Below are positions 31,467 through 39,554 of a stretch of DNA of 64,000 bases, piece after piece. The position numbers were made by a program, and so were the translations under genes. The notes beneath the pieces are model-generated. The model was not told the DNA's origin, did not search any database, and saw nothing but the letters and a program-made list of their open reading frames with translations. The stretch is from the NCBI RefSeq assembly GCF_022811925.1, contig NZ_CP065511.1, positions 644,001 through 708,000 on the forward strand, in the 5' to 3' direction. This DNA is from Cytobacillus oceanisediminis. GTDB taxonomy: Bacteria; Bacillota; Bacilli; Bacillales; Cytobacillaceae. Each line of letters opens with the position of its first letter. The first letter of the stretch is position 1.

Positions 31467-32576
31467 ATGGCAAAAGTAGAGAATATTAGTTTCGCAGAAA
31501 ACTTTCCTATTTCATTTAAGGAACTGGAAGAAGAAGCAGAGAAAGTGATGGGAGCTGGCGGATTTGGCTATGTCCAATCAGGAGCCGGAGGAGAAGAAAC
31601 GCTGAAAAAGAATATTGAATCCTTTGCAAAATACTCAATTGTACCGAGAATGCTGAGAGGTGTTTCAGTGCCGGATATAAGTGTGAATTTATTTGGAAAA
31701 ACGTATCCTTATCCAGTTTTCCTGGCACCTATTGGAATGCAGCGCCTTGAACACAGTGAGGGAGAGCTTGCATCTGCACGGGCAGCAGCTTCGTTTGGAA
31801 TACCTTTTATCCAGAGCACGGTATCCAGTTATTCCATTGAAGAAATCTCTAATGCAACAGGCGCGAGCCCAAAATGGTTCCAATTATATTGGTCCAATTA
31901 TGAAGATGCTGCGTTCAGTATGGTGCGCCGAGCGCAGGAATCAGGATATGAAGCCATTGTGTTAACAGTTGATACAGTGATGATGGGATGGAGGGAAGCG
32001 GATCTAAGAAACAATTTTTCCCCGTTAAAGCTTGGCTATGGAAAAGCAAATTATGAGAGCGATTCTGTCTTTATGGCCTCTCTCCATGACGATGATGTAG
32101 TTCAGGGAATCCTTGATAATATCCATCATCCAACATTGAGCTGGGAGCATATTGCAAGGTTAAAAGAGAAAACAAGTCTGCCGATACTATTAAAGGGTAT
32201 TCTCCATCCGGAAGATGCCAGGCAGGCCGTTGAAAAAGGGATAGACGGAATCATAGTATCTAATCATGGCGGCAGGCAGCTTGATGGGGTAATTGCGGCG
32301 ATTGATGCGCTGGGACCGATCGTGAAGGAAGTCAAAGGACGAATTCCAGTATTGTTTGACAGTGGCATTCGCCGCGGTTCAGATGTTGTCAAAGCTCTGG
32401 CATTAGGAGCCGACGCAGTTTGCCTAGGACGGCCGTATGTGTACGGTTTGGCCATTGGCGGGCAGGCTGGGGTTGAAAAAGTGCTTGCCAACTTTATTGA
32501 AGAAACGAAAGTGTCGCTGTCTCTGGCAGGGGTGGGGAGCCTAAAAGAGCTGGCAGGTCTGCAGCTAATTCGATAG
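31467..32576 (+). CDS. FMN-dependent alpha-hydroxy-acid oxidase/monooxygenase (369 aa)
   Basis: TIM-barrel flavoenzyme of the lactate oxidase / lactate 2-monooxygenase / glycolate oxidase group. FAPIG-like FMN site is FLAPIGMQR, the substrate- and flavin-binding QLYW follows, and the active-site His with Arg is in IIVSNHGGRQLDG; the phosphate site is FDSGIRRGSDVVKALALGADAVCLGRP. It oxidises a 2-hydroxy acid to the 2-oxo acid, with oxygen as the likely acceptor. It lacks a fused heme domain and is soluble. ATG 31467 has only a weak AGGCAGGG site. No clear terminator downstream. Confidence 0.9.
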   Translation: MAKVENISFAENFPISFKELEEEAEKVMGAGGFGYVQSGAGGEETLKKNIESFAKYSIVPRMLRGVSVPDISVNLFGKTYPYPVFLAPIGMQRLEHSEGELASARAAASFGIPFIQSTVSSYSIEEISNATGASPKWFQLYWSNYEDAAFSMVRRAQESGYEAIVLTVDTVMMGWREADLRNNFSPLKLGYGKANYESDSVFMASLHDDDVVQGILDNIHHPTLSWEHIARLKEKTSLPILLKGILHPEDARQAVEKGIDGIIVSNHGGRQLDGVIAAIDALGPIVKEVKGRIPVLFDSGIRRGSDVVKALALGADAVCLGRPYVYGLAIGGQAGVEKVLANFIEETKVSLSLAGVGSLKELAGLQLIR

Positions 32577-32607
32577 TTTTTCATCTTTTTAAAAAAAGCC
32601 TGGTCAG

Positions 32608-32636
32608 TTGACAGTTCAGACTGTGTTTACTAATAT
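32608..32636 (+). promoter_or_regulatory. Promoter of the DUF302 gene
   Basis: Perfect TTGACA, 17-base spacer and TAATAT. The -10 overlaps the CsoR-like operator. Confidence 0.7.
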
Positions 32637-32652
32637 ACCTATAGGGGTACAT
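32634..32652. promoter_or_regulatory. CsoR/CstR-type operator
   Basis: TATACCTATAGGGGTACA is an imperfect palindrome of the TACC-N4-GGGGTA type bound by CsoR-family repressors. Placed across the -10 and start site of the DUF302 gene it would repress directly. Confidence 0.5.
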
Positions 32653-32685
32653 GATTAATATGCCGACATTAAAGGAGATGCAGTC

Positions 32686-33069
32686 ATGTTCGATTACACA
32701 GTTGAAACCGAAAAATCGATTGAAGAAGCAATATCCTCACTTGAGGGAAGTCTGAAGGAAGAAAAGTTCGGAGTTTTATGGCAGTTTAACGTTCAGGAGA
32801 AGCTGCAGGAAAAAGGATTGGAATATAACGAGGCCTTCCATGTTTTAGAGGTATGTAATCCAAATGAAGCACATCGCGTTTTAACACAGAATAAAATGGC
32901 CGGCTACTTCCTGCCTTGTAAAATTGTTGTGTATGAAGATGAAGGCAAAACAAAAATTGGCATGCCCAAGCCGACAAGCATGATTGAACTAATCAAAAAC
33001 GAATCTGTTCAAAGCTTCGCAGCAGAAATTGAAGAGCGCTTAATCGATTGCATCAAGAAAAGTATTTAA
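32686..33069 (+). CDS. DUF302 protein (127 aa)
   Basis: Small cytosolic protein of the DUF302 family: TVETEKSIEEAISSLEGSLKEEKFGVLWQFNVQEKLQEKG at the start, HVLEVCNPNEAHRVL in the middle and LPCKIVVYEDEGKTKIGMPKPT near the end, all typical. Family members sit with rhodanese, CstR and copper or sulfur-stress genes and often carry the two Cys seen here (EVCNP and LPCKI). The CsoR-like operator over its promoter fits metal or persulfide control. ATG 32686 follows AAGGAGATGCAGTC. No sulfurtransferase gene is nearby in this window. Confidence 0.87.
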   Translation: MFDYTVETEKSIEEAISSLEGSLKEEKFGVLWQFNVQEKLQEKGLEYNEAFHVLEVCNPNEAHRVLTQNKMAGYFLPCKIVVYEDEGKTKIGMPKPTSMIELIKNESVQSFAAEIEERLIDCIKKSI

Positions 33070-33144
33070 GCAAAAAGATTGATGACAGTGCCGGAATAGT
33101 TTGTTATGCTTGAGATAGCTTATCAAACTAAATATCTATTCAAC

Positions 33145-33246
33145 TACTAGGGGTGCCCCGAATGTGCGGGCTGAGAGGAAAGCGCGTTATAGCTTTCTGA
33201 CTCTTATGGACCTGATCTGGTTAATGCCAGCGGAGGGAAGTAGGAT
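33145..33246 (+). ncRNA. TPP riboswitch 1 (THI element) before thiW
   Basis: Shows the THI-box landmarks: ACTAGGGGTGCCC at the start, GGGCTGAGAGG, then GACCTGATCTGGTTAATGCCAGCG and GGAGGGAAGT. A terminator follows at 33276-33309. Thiamine pyrophosphate should shut off the downstream thiW. Confidence 0.95.
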
Positions 33247-33275
33247 TTGACTATATGTCGATTCATATACTAAAC

Positions 33276-33309
33276 CAAGCCAGGTCCTTATGGGAATCTG
33301 GCTTTTTTG
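33276..33309 (+). terminator. TPP riboswitch 1 terminator
   Basis: AAGCCAGGTCC pairs with GGAATCTGGCTT (mismatch inside), followed by TTTT, between the aptamer and thiW. Confidence 0.75.
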
Positions 33310-33366
33310 TATACATACTTCTCATCCTGATAAGCAATCAGGCGCCCCTTTAGAAAGGAGGTTTAG

Positions 33367-33855
33367 ATGAACAGAACCCGATTGTTAACTACGATGGCTT
33401 TATTTGTGGCAATTGGGACACTGGGATCCCATTTGATCTGGTTTCCGGCAGGTGTAGCCAAGGCCTATCCGGTCCAGCATGCGGTAAATGTATTGGCAGC
33501 GGTGACGCTTGGACCCCTGCCTGCAGCAGCCGTGGCTTTTATGATTGGCCTGCTTCGTAATTTGCTTGGATTCGGGACGCTGCTTGCGTTTCCAGGCGGC
33601 ATGATGGGTGCGTTTTTGGCAGGTGTGCTTTATTTGAAGTTCGGCCGGAAAATATGGGCTGCTGTTGGTGAGGTGGTAGGTACCGGCATAATCGGTGCAT
33701 TGTTTGCAGTCCCATACGCAAAGGTTCTCATGGGGAGCGCAGCTGGCGCATTCTTCTTTGTACCGCCATTCCTGGTCAGCAGCATTGCCGGTGCGGCCAT
33801 AGGCTGGATGGTTTTGGCGAAGGTTAAAGAGAAGAATTTGGTTCAGAATATGTGA
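33367..33855 (+). CDS. thiW: ThiW, ECF-transporter substrate-binding component (162 aa)
   Basis: Small membrane protein with about five helices that captures a thiamine precursor (thought to be the hydroxyethylthiazole moiety) and works with a shared ECF energising module. The family pattern is clear: FVAIGTLGSHLIWFPAGVAKAYPVQHAVNVLAAVTLGP, then MIGLLRNLLGFGTLLAFPGGMMGAFLAGVLYLKFG. The substrate role is supported by the TPP riboswitch directly upstream. ATG 33367 follows AAAGGAGGTTTAG. The ECF ATPases and T component are not in this window. A 41-bp tandem repeat tract begins about 65 bases after the stop. Confidence 0.93.
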   Translation: MNRTRLLTTMALFVAIGTLGSHLIWFPAGVAKAYPVQHAVNVLAAVTLGPLPAAAVAFMIGLLRNLLGFGTLLAFPGGMMGAFLAGVLYLKFGRKIWAAVGEVVGTGIIGALFAVPYAKVLMGSAAGAFFFVPPFLVSSIAGAAIGWMVLAKVKEKNLVQNM

Positions 33856-33919
33856 TGATTTTGGGCTGGCGAAGCTAGTTGAGTAAGCAGATAAGCGGAG
33901 TGCAGCATAGCAATCTGAC

Positions 33920-34060
33920 TTTATGAGCGATTTTCAAGAGTTATGGGCGAAATCCAAAAATTTATGAGCGATTTTCAAGAGTTATGGGCGAAATCCAAAA
34001 ATTTATGAGCGATTTTCAAGAGTTATGGACGAAATCCAAAATTTATGAGTGAAAAACGAC
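33920..34060. repeat. 41-bp tandem repeat (three units plus partial), locus 3
   Basis: Units start at 33920, 33961, 34002 and 34042 (periods 41, 41, 40). Each unit consists of two half-units, TTATGAGCGATTTTCAAGAG and TTATGGGCGAAATCCAAAAA, so the basic period is 20-21 bases. The units are almost identical to each other. The tract lies between thiW and the second TPP riboswitch. It is not a CRISPR: there are no unique spacers. Confidence 0.95.
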
Positions 34061-34103
34061 AAGTTAGACAATCGGTAAAAAAATTAAAAAATGTTAGAAA
34101 ACT

Positions 34104-34186
34104 GCTAGGGGCGCTACGGCTGAGATAAGGAGCTTTTCCTTTGTCCCTTGGAACCTGATCTGGATAATGCCAGCGCAGGGAAGCGG
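34104..34186 (+). ncRNA. TPP riboswitch 2 before tenA
   Basis: CTAGGGGCGCTACGGCTGAGATAAGG, then GGAACCTGATCTGGATAATGCCAGCG and CAGGGAAGCGG are the THI-box landmarks. A short terminator-like hairpin follows at 34187-34218. Confidence 0.95.
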
Positions 34187-34218
34187 TGAGGACCTCGTTA
34201 TATATCCTCATGCTTTTT
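34187..34218 (+). terminator. Possible TPP riboswitch 2 terminator
   Basis: TGAGGA pairs with TCCTCA and is followed by TGCTTTTT. The stem is short, so control could instead be translational. Confidence 0.5.
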
Positions 34219-34257
34219 CCCCGGCAGCTTCTGAATTTAATAAGGAGGCTATTTTTT

Positions 34258-34947
34258 ATGACTTTTTCAGAGATTCTGCGCAAGGAAAATGAAGATTTGT
34301 TTCAGCTGATATTTGAACATCCATTTGTTCAGGGTATCGGGAGAGGGGATGTGCCGAAAGAGGCGCTGGCCCATTACATTAAAGCGGACTTTGAGTATTT
34401 GAATGCGTTCATGCATATTTATGGGATTGCCATTTCAAAGTCAGCAGAGCGTAAGGATATTGCTTATTTTAATCAGCAAATAGAATTTGTATTGAACAGC
34501 GAAGTACATCCCCACCATAATTTTTGCCAGCAGATTGGCGTGGATTACGAAGCATTGCAGGGTTATCCGCTCCCGCCAACAGCTGATCATTATGTTAAGC
34601 ATATGATGTATCATGCCCACACAGGCGGCATGGGTGAAATCCTTTCTGCATTATTGCCTTGTCCATGGACTTATTGGGAGATTGGGCTTGAGCTCATGAA
34701 GCAATATGAGCCTGATGAGAACCATCCGTTTTATCCATGGATCTCTTTTTATGCAAATTTAAGGGTCGAGGCTGTGACCATGAATATGAGAAACCGTTTG
34801 GATGAGCTTGCTGATGCGGCATCACCGGAAGAAAGGCAGCGAATGAAGGACGCTTTCCGAAAAAGCTGCCAGCTGGAGCTTGGCTTCTGGGAGATGGCTT
34901 ATACCTGCGAAGAGTGGCCGGCGGGCAATCCGGCAGCAGTAAGATAA
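34258..34947 (+). CDS. tenA: TenA thiaminase II (229 aa)
   Basis: Aminopyrimidine aminohydrolase that salvages the pyrimidine half of degraded thiamine. The all-helical fold shows the family residues: Asp44 in KADFEYL, the nucleophile Cys135 in LLPCPWTYW (same number as B. subtilis TenA), and GFWEMAYTCEEWP near the end. The frame extends upstream into the riboswitch; ATG 34258 behind AATAAGGAGG gives the normal length. It has a TPP riboswitch of its own. In B. subtilis tenA heads a large thi operon; here it stands alone. Confidence 0.95.
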   Translation: MTFSEILRKENEDLFQLIFEHPFVQGIGRGDVPKEALAHYIKADFEYLNAFMHIYGIAISKSAERKDIAYFNQQIEFVLNSEVHPHHNFCQQIGVDYEALQGYPLPPTADHYVKHMMYHAHTGGMGEILSALLPCPWTYWEIGLELMKQYEPDENHPFYPWISFYANLRVEAVTMNMRNRLDELADAASPEERQRMKDAFRKSCQLELGFWEMAYTCEEWPAGNPAAVR

Positions 34948-35070
34948 GAAAAGCGCAAGCGCCTCGCTCAAAAAGGAACGCAGACTAAGAACGCCACGTC
35001 CTGTGGCAACGTCTGCATGACCCACATCCTCCCAAAAGCTGTCGCTTTTGGTCGTGCGATGTTTTTATAC
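34947..35070 (+). repeat. Dispersed modular element, copy 3
   Basis: Starts AAGAAAAGCGCAAGCGCCTC at the tenA stop codon. Contains the hairpin module at 34980-35016 (GCAGAC with GTCTGC, GCCAC with GTGGC) and ends with a stem from AAAAGCTGTCGCTTTTGG, recalling the interior of copy 1. Confidence 0.8.
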
Positions 35071-35086
35071 TTTCTTATTTAATAAG

Positions 35087-35128
35087 AAAAACGCCTGCAT
35101 CTGCTTTATGGCAGCGCAGGCGTTTTTT
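35087..35128. terminator. Terminator overlapping the DUF1287 gene end
   Basis: AAAAACGCCTGC pairs with GCAGGCGTTTTTT. The right arm lies inside the last codons of the minus-strand DUF1287 gene, whose stop is in the loop. A/T tracts on both sides suggest use in both directions. Confidence 0.85.
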
Positions 35129-35813
35129 CAAAATCCCATCTGTAATGAGCGGTAATAGGAGTCTTAAAAGAAGATAGTTTTACTTCTGCTGCAAATGGTG
35201 TGGAGTTATGTATGACGTATGGAATGCCATCTTTCGTCCGTTTGTCAGATATAATTGCAACATGGTCGAATTTAGGAGAAAGGAAAACCAAGATGTCACC
35301 CGGCTGCCATTGCTGAAGGTTCTTAACATCTCCTGGAATCAGCTCTGTTGTTAATGACTTTGCAAAGCGGCTAAAAAAGACATTCTGGTTTGGCACCCTC
35401 CTGAAATCAATGTTCGGATCCGGCTTGCCCTTTACTCTTGAATACAAGTCGGTATTCTCGGCGATATCCTGATCAATAAGATCCTTTATGGTTACCTCAG
35501 CCCCCTGGAATCCCCTCCAAATCACATCTGTACAGACACCTTCGCCATCAGGCGGATAGCCTCCCACATAGTAGGCACTTTTATATGGCGTGCGCTGGTC
35601 CACTTCTTTTCTGGCTGTCAGAACCATATCAAGTGGATCGGCAATGCCGTTTTGATTTGAATCGGCCTGTGAATAATCAGAAGGCACTGCCATTTTCTTT
35701 GCCAAAGGATTTTCAAAATGAATGCTGATGGAATCCAGAATGATTCCACTTCGGAAAAAAAGAATGAATAATAACAGTACTCCGATTATGGAAGCCAACA
35801 CTTTTTTAATCAT
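35106..35813 (-). CDS. DUF1287 NlpC/P60-like exported protein (235 aa)
   Basis: One N-terminal membrane anchor (KKVLASIIGVLLLFILFF) exposes a papain-like DUF1287 domain. Recognisable segments are VLTARKEVDQRTPYKSAYYVGGYPPDGEGVCTDVIWRGFQGA with the likely catalytic Cys in GVCTDV, LQQWQPGDILVFLSPKFDHVAIISD with the His, and YVIHNSTPF near the end. Members are probably cell-wall peptidases or amidases. ATG 35813 follows GAGGTG at good spacing; a GTG at 35822 is also in frame. The C-terminal codons are part of a terminator stem. Confidence 0.87.
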   Translation of the reverse strand: MIKKVLASIIGVLLLFILFFRSGIILDSISIHFENPLAKKMAVPSDYSQADSNQNGIADPLDMVLTARKEVDQRTPYKSAYYVGGYPPDGEGVCTDVIWRGFQGAEVTIKDLIDQDIAENTDLYSRVKGKPDPNIDFRRVPNQNVFFSRFAKSLTTELIPGDVKNLQQWQPGDILVFLSPKFDHVAIISDKRTKDGIPYVIHNSTPFAAEVKLSSFKTPITAHYRWDFEKTPALP

Positions 35814-35917
35814 AAAAGTCACCTCATGTATTTTAATGATTAGACGGTATTATTTTCCAATAAGTTGCATGGAGGTATGATAAGATTGTTATAAGAATAC
35901 ATAAGAGAGGGGATATC

Positions 35918-36751
35918 ATGGCTCATCATATAGGGATATCGGGAAGTGTCATTTTGTCAGACAGCAAGCTGTTTCATGAACTTTTTAAAAGTCATTTGCC
36001 GCATATTGAGATAGGTGAATTTCAAGATGAGGAATCCTTTCATTACTTTATTGAAATGCTGGGCAAAACAAACAAAAGCTTTGGTCTTCATTCGCCTCTT
36101 TTCCGGGGACAAAGCAAATACGATCTGCTGGAAAAGATCAGTATGAATCCGGAGGAAGCCTGGTTTCAGTTTGAGGCGGAAGTGGAAAGGATGTCCCTGC
36201 TTGGAGCTGAATACATTTTGGTGCATTTCCCTTACTTTAAAAAAGAAACCAGTGGGAATCCGGCAGAGATCATTGAGGAGGGACTCAAGAAACTTAGTGC
36301 TCTTCAGAGAAAATATGGGATTATGATTGTGTGTGAACCTAAATTGGGATTTAAGCAATCGCCAGCAGGAATTCAATATCTTGACCGTTTTCCTGTAGAG
36401 GCATGGAGGAAATACGGACTCCGCCTTTGTGTTGATATCGGGGATTATATATTAGCCGCAGGGGAGAAGGCCATAAATTATATAGAAAAATGGTCCGAGT
36501 TTGTGAGAGTCGTTCATTTACATAATGTTGAATACCAGGGCGATAAATATATTTGGGTGCCTGTGCATCCATCTCATGAGAATGATGGCAGTCATCATAA
36601 AATTAAGAAGCTGATGGATTTTTTAGCAAAGGAATGTGAGGAAGTATTTTTTGTCATGGAGTACACTCCACACACGAACCCTCGGGAAGAGATGGTTGAG
36701 GAGGGGATCGGGTGGGTAAGAGCGCTGATTGAAGAAGGGCATGTACGTTAA
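35918..36751 (+). CDS. TIM-barrel (xylose isomerase-like) protein (277 aa)
   Basis: Predicted AP-endonuclease-2/xylose-isomerase-fold enzyme. Strand ends carry the usual metal-ligand candidates: HIEIGEFQ, FGLHSPLF, YILVHFPYF, IMIVCEPKLG (Glu), RLCVDIGDYI (Asp), VRVVHLHNV (His) and FFVMEYTPHTN (Glu). The substrate is unknown; sugar isomerisation or epimerisation is possible. ATG 35918 follows GAGAGGGGATATC. It is alone, convergent with the glycosyltransferase operon, and the AAACGTTT palindrome lies in that gap. Confidence 0.8.
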   Translation: MAHHIGISGSVILSDSKLFHELFKSHLPHIEIGEFQDEESFHYFIEMLGKTNKSFGLHSPLFRGQSKYDLLEKISMNPEEAWFQFEAEVERMSLLGAEYILVHFPYFKKETSGNPAEIIEEGLKKLSALQRKYGIMIVCEPKLGFKQSPAGIQYLDRFPVEAWRKYGLRLCVDIGDYILAAGEKAINYIEKWSEFVRVVHLHNVEYQGDKYIWVPVHPSHENDGSHHKIKKLMDFLAKECEEVFFVMEYTPHTNPREEMVEEGIGWVRALIEEGHVR

Positions 36752-36794
36752 GCAAAAGTTCTTATCTACTTCCTATACCTTAAGAGTAAATAAT

Positions 36795-36814
36795 TAAATC
36801 AAACGTTTGATTGA
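36795..36814. repeat. AAACGTTT palindrome, copy C
   Basis: TAAATCAAACGTTTGATTGA, identical to copy A, in the gap between the convergent TIM-barrel and glycosyltransferase genes. Confidence 0.88.
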
Positions 36815-36820
36815 AATGGA

Positions 36821-36846
36821 AAACAGCCTGGAGATTCCAGGCTGTA
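36821..36846. terminator. Probable terminator in the convergent gap
   Basis: ACAGCCTGGA pairs with TCCAGGCTGT perfectly. T tracts are short on both sides (TTTTCC on minus), so termination strength is uncertain. Confidence 0.6.
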
Positions 36847-36903
36847 AATTATTTATCGGGGTCTTACTGCCACTAAAGCCCCGCTGATCGAAGTATCACT
36901 TTA
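36847..36903. repeat. Degenerate copy of the TGATTGAAG...CACTTTA repeat
   Basis: GGGGTCTTACTGCC and CCCCGCTGATCGAAGTATCA resemble segments of the asbB-asbC gap (GACTCCC / CTGCCC and CCCCACTGATTGAAGTTTCA). It overlaps the stop codon of the glycosyltransferase gene. Confidence 0.55.
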
Positions 36904-38041
36904 TAGTTGGGATGGCTCTTATGGAATGAACGGTTTCAGGCGTTTTTCTGCCGGTGCTTTTAATTGAAATGAAAATGGCATATTCCAATGGGCAAGTGAC
37001 TTTTGCCAGATAGGCATCAATGTGTTTTCTTAGACTAAGTATAGCTTCTTCATTATTAAGCTGTTCAACAATTTGTTTGTTATTAATGACAGTCACCAGA
37101 TTTTTGTCAAGCAAATAGTCCAAATTGATTTCCTCTTGCCCGGGGAGTGAGGTATGGACCAGAATCGGAAGTTTCTTTTGCAGTGCTTCGCTAATTGTAA
37201 CTCCTCCTGGTTTGGTCAAAATAGCATCCGCTTTATTATATAGCTGGTTCATTTCATAAGGGTCATCAATATATCCAATGGGCTCGATCTGCTTTGAATC
37301 AAGTGCTTGGAGTGAGCTATATAATTCGTCATTATTTCCGCAAAGAATCAGAAATCGAATATGGGGAACCTTTTGCATAGCTTCAAGAAAATCACAGTTT
37401 ACTAAGCCGCTGTTTCCTCCTGCAACCAGGATATGGCGTATCCGGTTATCTTTCTTAAATGGAACCGGGAGGTGATAGGCAGAATGAACCGGAATCCCTG
37501 TTACAAAAATTTGCTCATCAGGAATATGGTGCTTTCTGATAAGCTTTTCCTTCGCCTCGGGATGAGGAACGAAATGAAAATCAATTCCCCGTTTTCCCCA
37601 TATATCATTTATAAAAAAATCCGTGTAAACATTCACCGCAGTAATGTCCCGGTATCGTCCCTTTTGCTTTAGTGAACTGATGATTCCAGATGGAAAAGAA
37701 TGAGTGCAAAATATTAAATCCGGATTTTCTTCATCAAGGAACTTCTGCATTTTTCTTTCAAAATAATAGGATAGAACCTGTAAATCAGGCTGCAATTTAA
37801 AAGGATGCTGCTTATACATAATGGTGTAATATAATGCCCTGTAAAGGAAAGGGGCTTCCAGGAAACCTTTTAAATATATACCTGAGACCAGCTTTTCAAG
37901 GTTATCACTGCAATAGGAAAGAAAGTCGATTATTTTGATTTCCGCATCAGGATATTGGCTTTGAATATGGTCCTGAAGTGTTTTGGCAACTTTTGAATGT
38001 CCCGTGGGGAATTGAAATAATGGGAGCAGGAGAACTTTCAT
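36896..38041 (-). CDS. MGDG-synthase-type glycosyltransferase (381 aa)
   Basis: GT28-family glycosyltransferase related to UgtP/YpfP and plant MGDG synthases, which transfer a sugar from a nucleotide donor to diacylglycerol. The N-terminal acceptor domain begins LLLPLFQFPTGHSKVAKTLQDHI and contains FCTHSFPSG and NVYTDF; the donor domain has ILVAGGNSGLVNCDF, the YIDDPYEMNQLYNKADAILTKPGGVTISEALQKKLPILVHTSLPGQEEIN signature. It acts at the cytosolic face of the membrane. It ends a three-gene operon after a deacetylase and a DedA protein. The very C-terminus overlaps a degenerate repeat. Confidence 0.88.
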   Translation of the reverse strand: MKVLLLPLFQFPTGHSKVAKTLQDHIQSQYPDAEIKIIDFLSYCSDNLEKLVSGIYLKGFLEAPFLYRALYYTIMYKQHPFKLQPDLQVLSYYFERKMQKFLDEENPDLIFCTHSFPSGIISSLKQKGRYRDITAVNVYTDFFINDIWGKRGIDFHFVPHPEAKEKLIRKHHIPDEQIFVTGIPVHSAYHLPVPFKKDNRIRHILVAGGNSGLVNCDFLEAMQKVPHIRFLILCGNNDELYSSLQALDSKQIEPIGYIDDPYEMNQLYNKADAILTKPGGVTISEALQKKLPILVHTSLPGQEEINLDYLLDKNLVTVINNKQIVEQLNNEEAILSLRKHIDAYLAKVTCPLEYAIFISIKSTGRKTPETVHSIRAIPTIK

Positions 38042-38057
38042 AATACCCTCCTTTCTT

Positions 38058-38645
38058 TTACTTGAATTTATTTTTTGCGTATTTAAAGAGCATGTAGATT
38101 ACGAATACAACTAATAACACAATCCCTAGATATGGCACATATTCAGGATTTATATCAAATAAGCTTCCTGCAAAGTATCCCGCAGCAATTATAGGAAGCA
38201 CCCAGCTAAGAGAGCCTGCTGCAGAATATAGAAGGTACTGATGAAAAGGGACTTTTGAAATGCCGGCAAAGTAAGGGCTTATCTGACGTATTCCCGGCAT
38301 ATAAAAACCTGCAAAGATCATGAAACGATGATTTTCCATGTATTTTTTCTGGGCGGTATTCCATCTCTTTTCCGTGATCCCAATATATCTGCCATATTTT
38401 TTGAGAAAGGGCGTACCTGCTTTTTTTCCGATCCAATAGGCTGAAAGCATTCCAAGCAGCACACCTGCTTCTGCACAGACAGCAGATTCGGCAAAGCTTA
38501 ATTTGTGATTTCCAATTAACACGCCAATCAGGAATAATAGCGATTCTTCCGGAGCAGGAATGCCGACAATCCCGAAAAATAAAAATAAAAAGATGATCCA
38601 GTAACCGTAGGACGAAATAAATTCAATAATTGTTTCAGTACTCAT
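38058..38645 (-). CDS. DedA-family membrane protein (195 aa)
   Basis: Typical DedA/SNARE-associated protein: GIPAPEESLLFLIGVLIG, then AGVLLGMLSAYWIGKKAGTPFLKKYGRYIGITEKR and the conserved FAGFYMPGIRQISPYFAGISKVPFHQYLLYSAAGSLSW, with the R in the re-entrant helix. DedA proteins translocate lipid carriers such as undecaprenyl phosphate or phospholipids. It overlaps the deacetylase gene by 4 bases and is followed 16 bases later by the glycosyltransferase, so the three likely act together on an envelope lipid or polymer. Confidence 0.92.
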   Translation of the reverse strand: MSTETIIEFISSYGYWIIFLFLFFGIVGIPAPEESLLFLIGVLIGNHKLSFAESAVCAEAGVLLGMLSAYWIGKKAGTPFLKKYGRYIGITEKRWNTAQKKYMENHRFMIFAGFYMPGIRQISPYFAGISKVPFHQYLLYSAAGSLSWVLPIIAAGYFAGSLFDINPEYVPYLGIVLLVVFVIYMLFKYAKNKFK

Positions 38646-39349
38646 ATGCGATGCCCCTGATATCCATCTTTTAAAGAAACAAAATGGATCCCTTTTAGTG
38701 CTGCCTGCTGCAAATACTGGTCCAGATGGCCAATCATATATTCAGGTGCACTGGAGTCAGCGCCAAGAGTTTCACCGCTGTCGTGGAGAAGAAAAATCCG
38801 GCCAGGTACGGTTTCTCTTGCTAACGACTCTGTAAGGGTGTCCCTGATTTGTTTGATCTTCCAATCCTTGAAAATGCCCGACCACATAATAATCTTATAC
38901 TTCCTTGCCATCCAGAGGGTAAATAAATTGAAGTGGCCCCATGGCGGACGATAGAAATAGACTTCTTCATTAATCGTTTCTTCAATAACTTGTTTTGTTT
39001 GCTCCAGCTGTTTTTTTAAAGATCCCGGTGAAAGGATCCAGCTTGAGATATGCCGATAATGATGGATGCCAATTGTATGCCCTTCTGCCTGCATCCTTTT
39101 AAGCAGCAATGGATGTTTGGCTGCTTTTTCCCCGACAATGAAAAAGGCTGCCTTAGCTTCATGCTTTTTTAAGACATCCAGAAGCCTTGCGGTATACTGG
39201 GGATCAGGACCATCATCAAAGGTTAAAGCAATGGAATGTGGTTCCGTTATTTCTTTTACAATTCCCCAATTCAGCGAACGTATGAGTAAAGTGGGAAGAA
39301 CTGCATAAATGATAAATATAATAATCACTGCGGTAAAAAAATAGATCAT
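38642..39349 (-). CDS. Polysaccharide deacetylase, membrane anchored (235 aa)
   Basis: NodB-homology carbohydrate esterase family 4 enzyme behind one N-terminal membrane helix (FFTAVIIIFIIYAVLPTLLI). Motif 1 is LTFDDGPDPQYT (metal Asp), motif 2 GIHHYRHISSW (H-x-x-x-[ST] type, somewhat altered), motif 3 FYRPPWGHFN. The catalytic face is outside the cell. I choose ATG 39349 with AAAGGA upstream; the frame extends to 39391 but that ATG sits almost on top of its Shine-Dalgarno. First gene of the deacetylase-DedA-glycosyltransferase operon. Substrate, peptidoglycan or a glycolipid head group, is unknown. Confidence 0.88.
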   Translation of the reverse strand: MIYFFTAVIIIFIIYAVLPTLLIRSLNWGIVKEITEPHSIALTFDDGPDPQYTARLLDVLKKHEAKAAFFIVGEKAAKHPLLLKRMQAEGHTIGIHHYRHISSWILSPGSLKKQLEQTKQVIEETINEEVYFYRPPWGHFNLFTLWMARKYKIIMWSGIFKDWKIKQIRDTLTESLARETVPGRIFLLHDSGETLGADSSAPEYMIGHLDQYLQQAALKGIHFVSLKDGYQGHRI

Positions 39350-39554
39350 GCAAACTAAGTCCTTTCGAGCGGGTGAATCACTTATTTTCATTCCCCTTTT
39401 ATAGTGAGGATAACCTTAATGTTCAGAGTGAATGTAAGGATAATAAAATTTAGATTTATAAACATCCAAAATTAAAACTGAGATTACTTTATCATATAAA
39501 AAACTTGAAGGAAGTCAATGCAGAGGGTGGATATAAAAGAGGAAAACGATGTCC

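Noticed and set aside
33920..34060. CRISPR array
   Set aside because: The 41-bp units are repeated in full with no unique spacers, and no cas genes are near.
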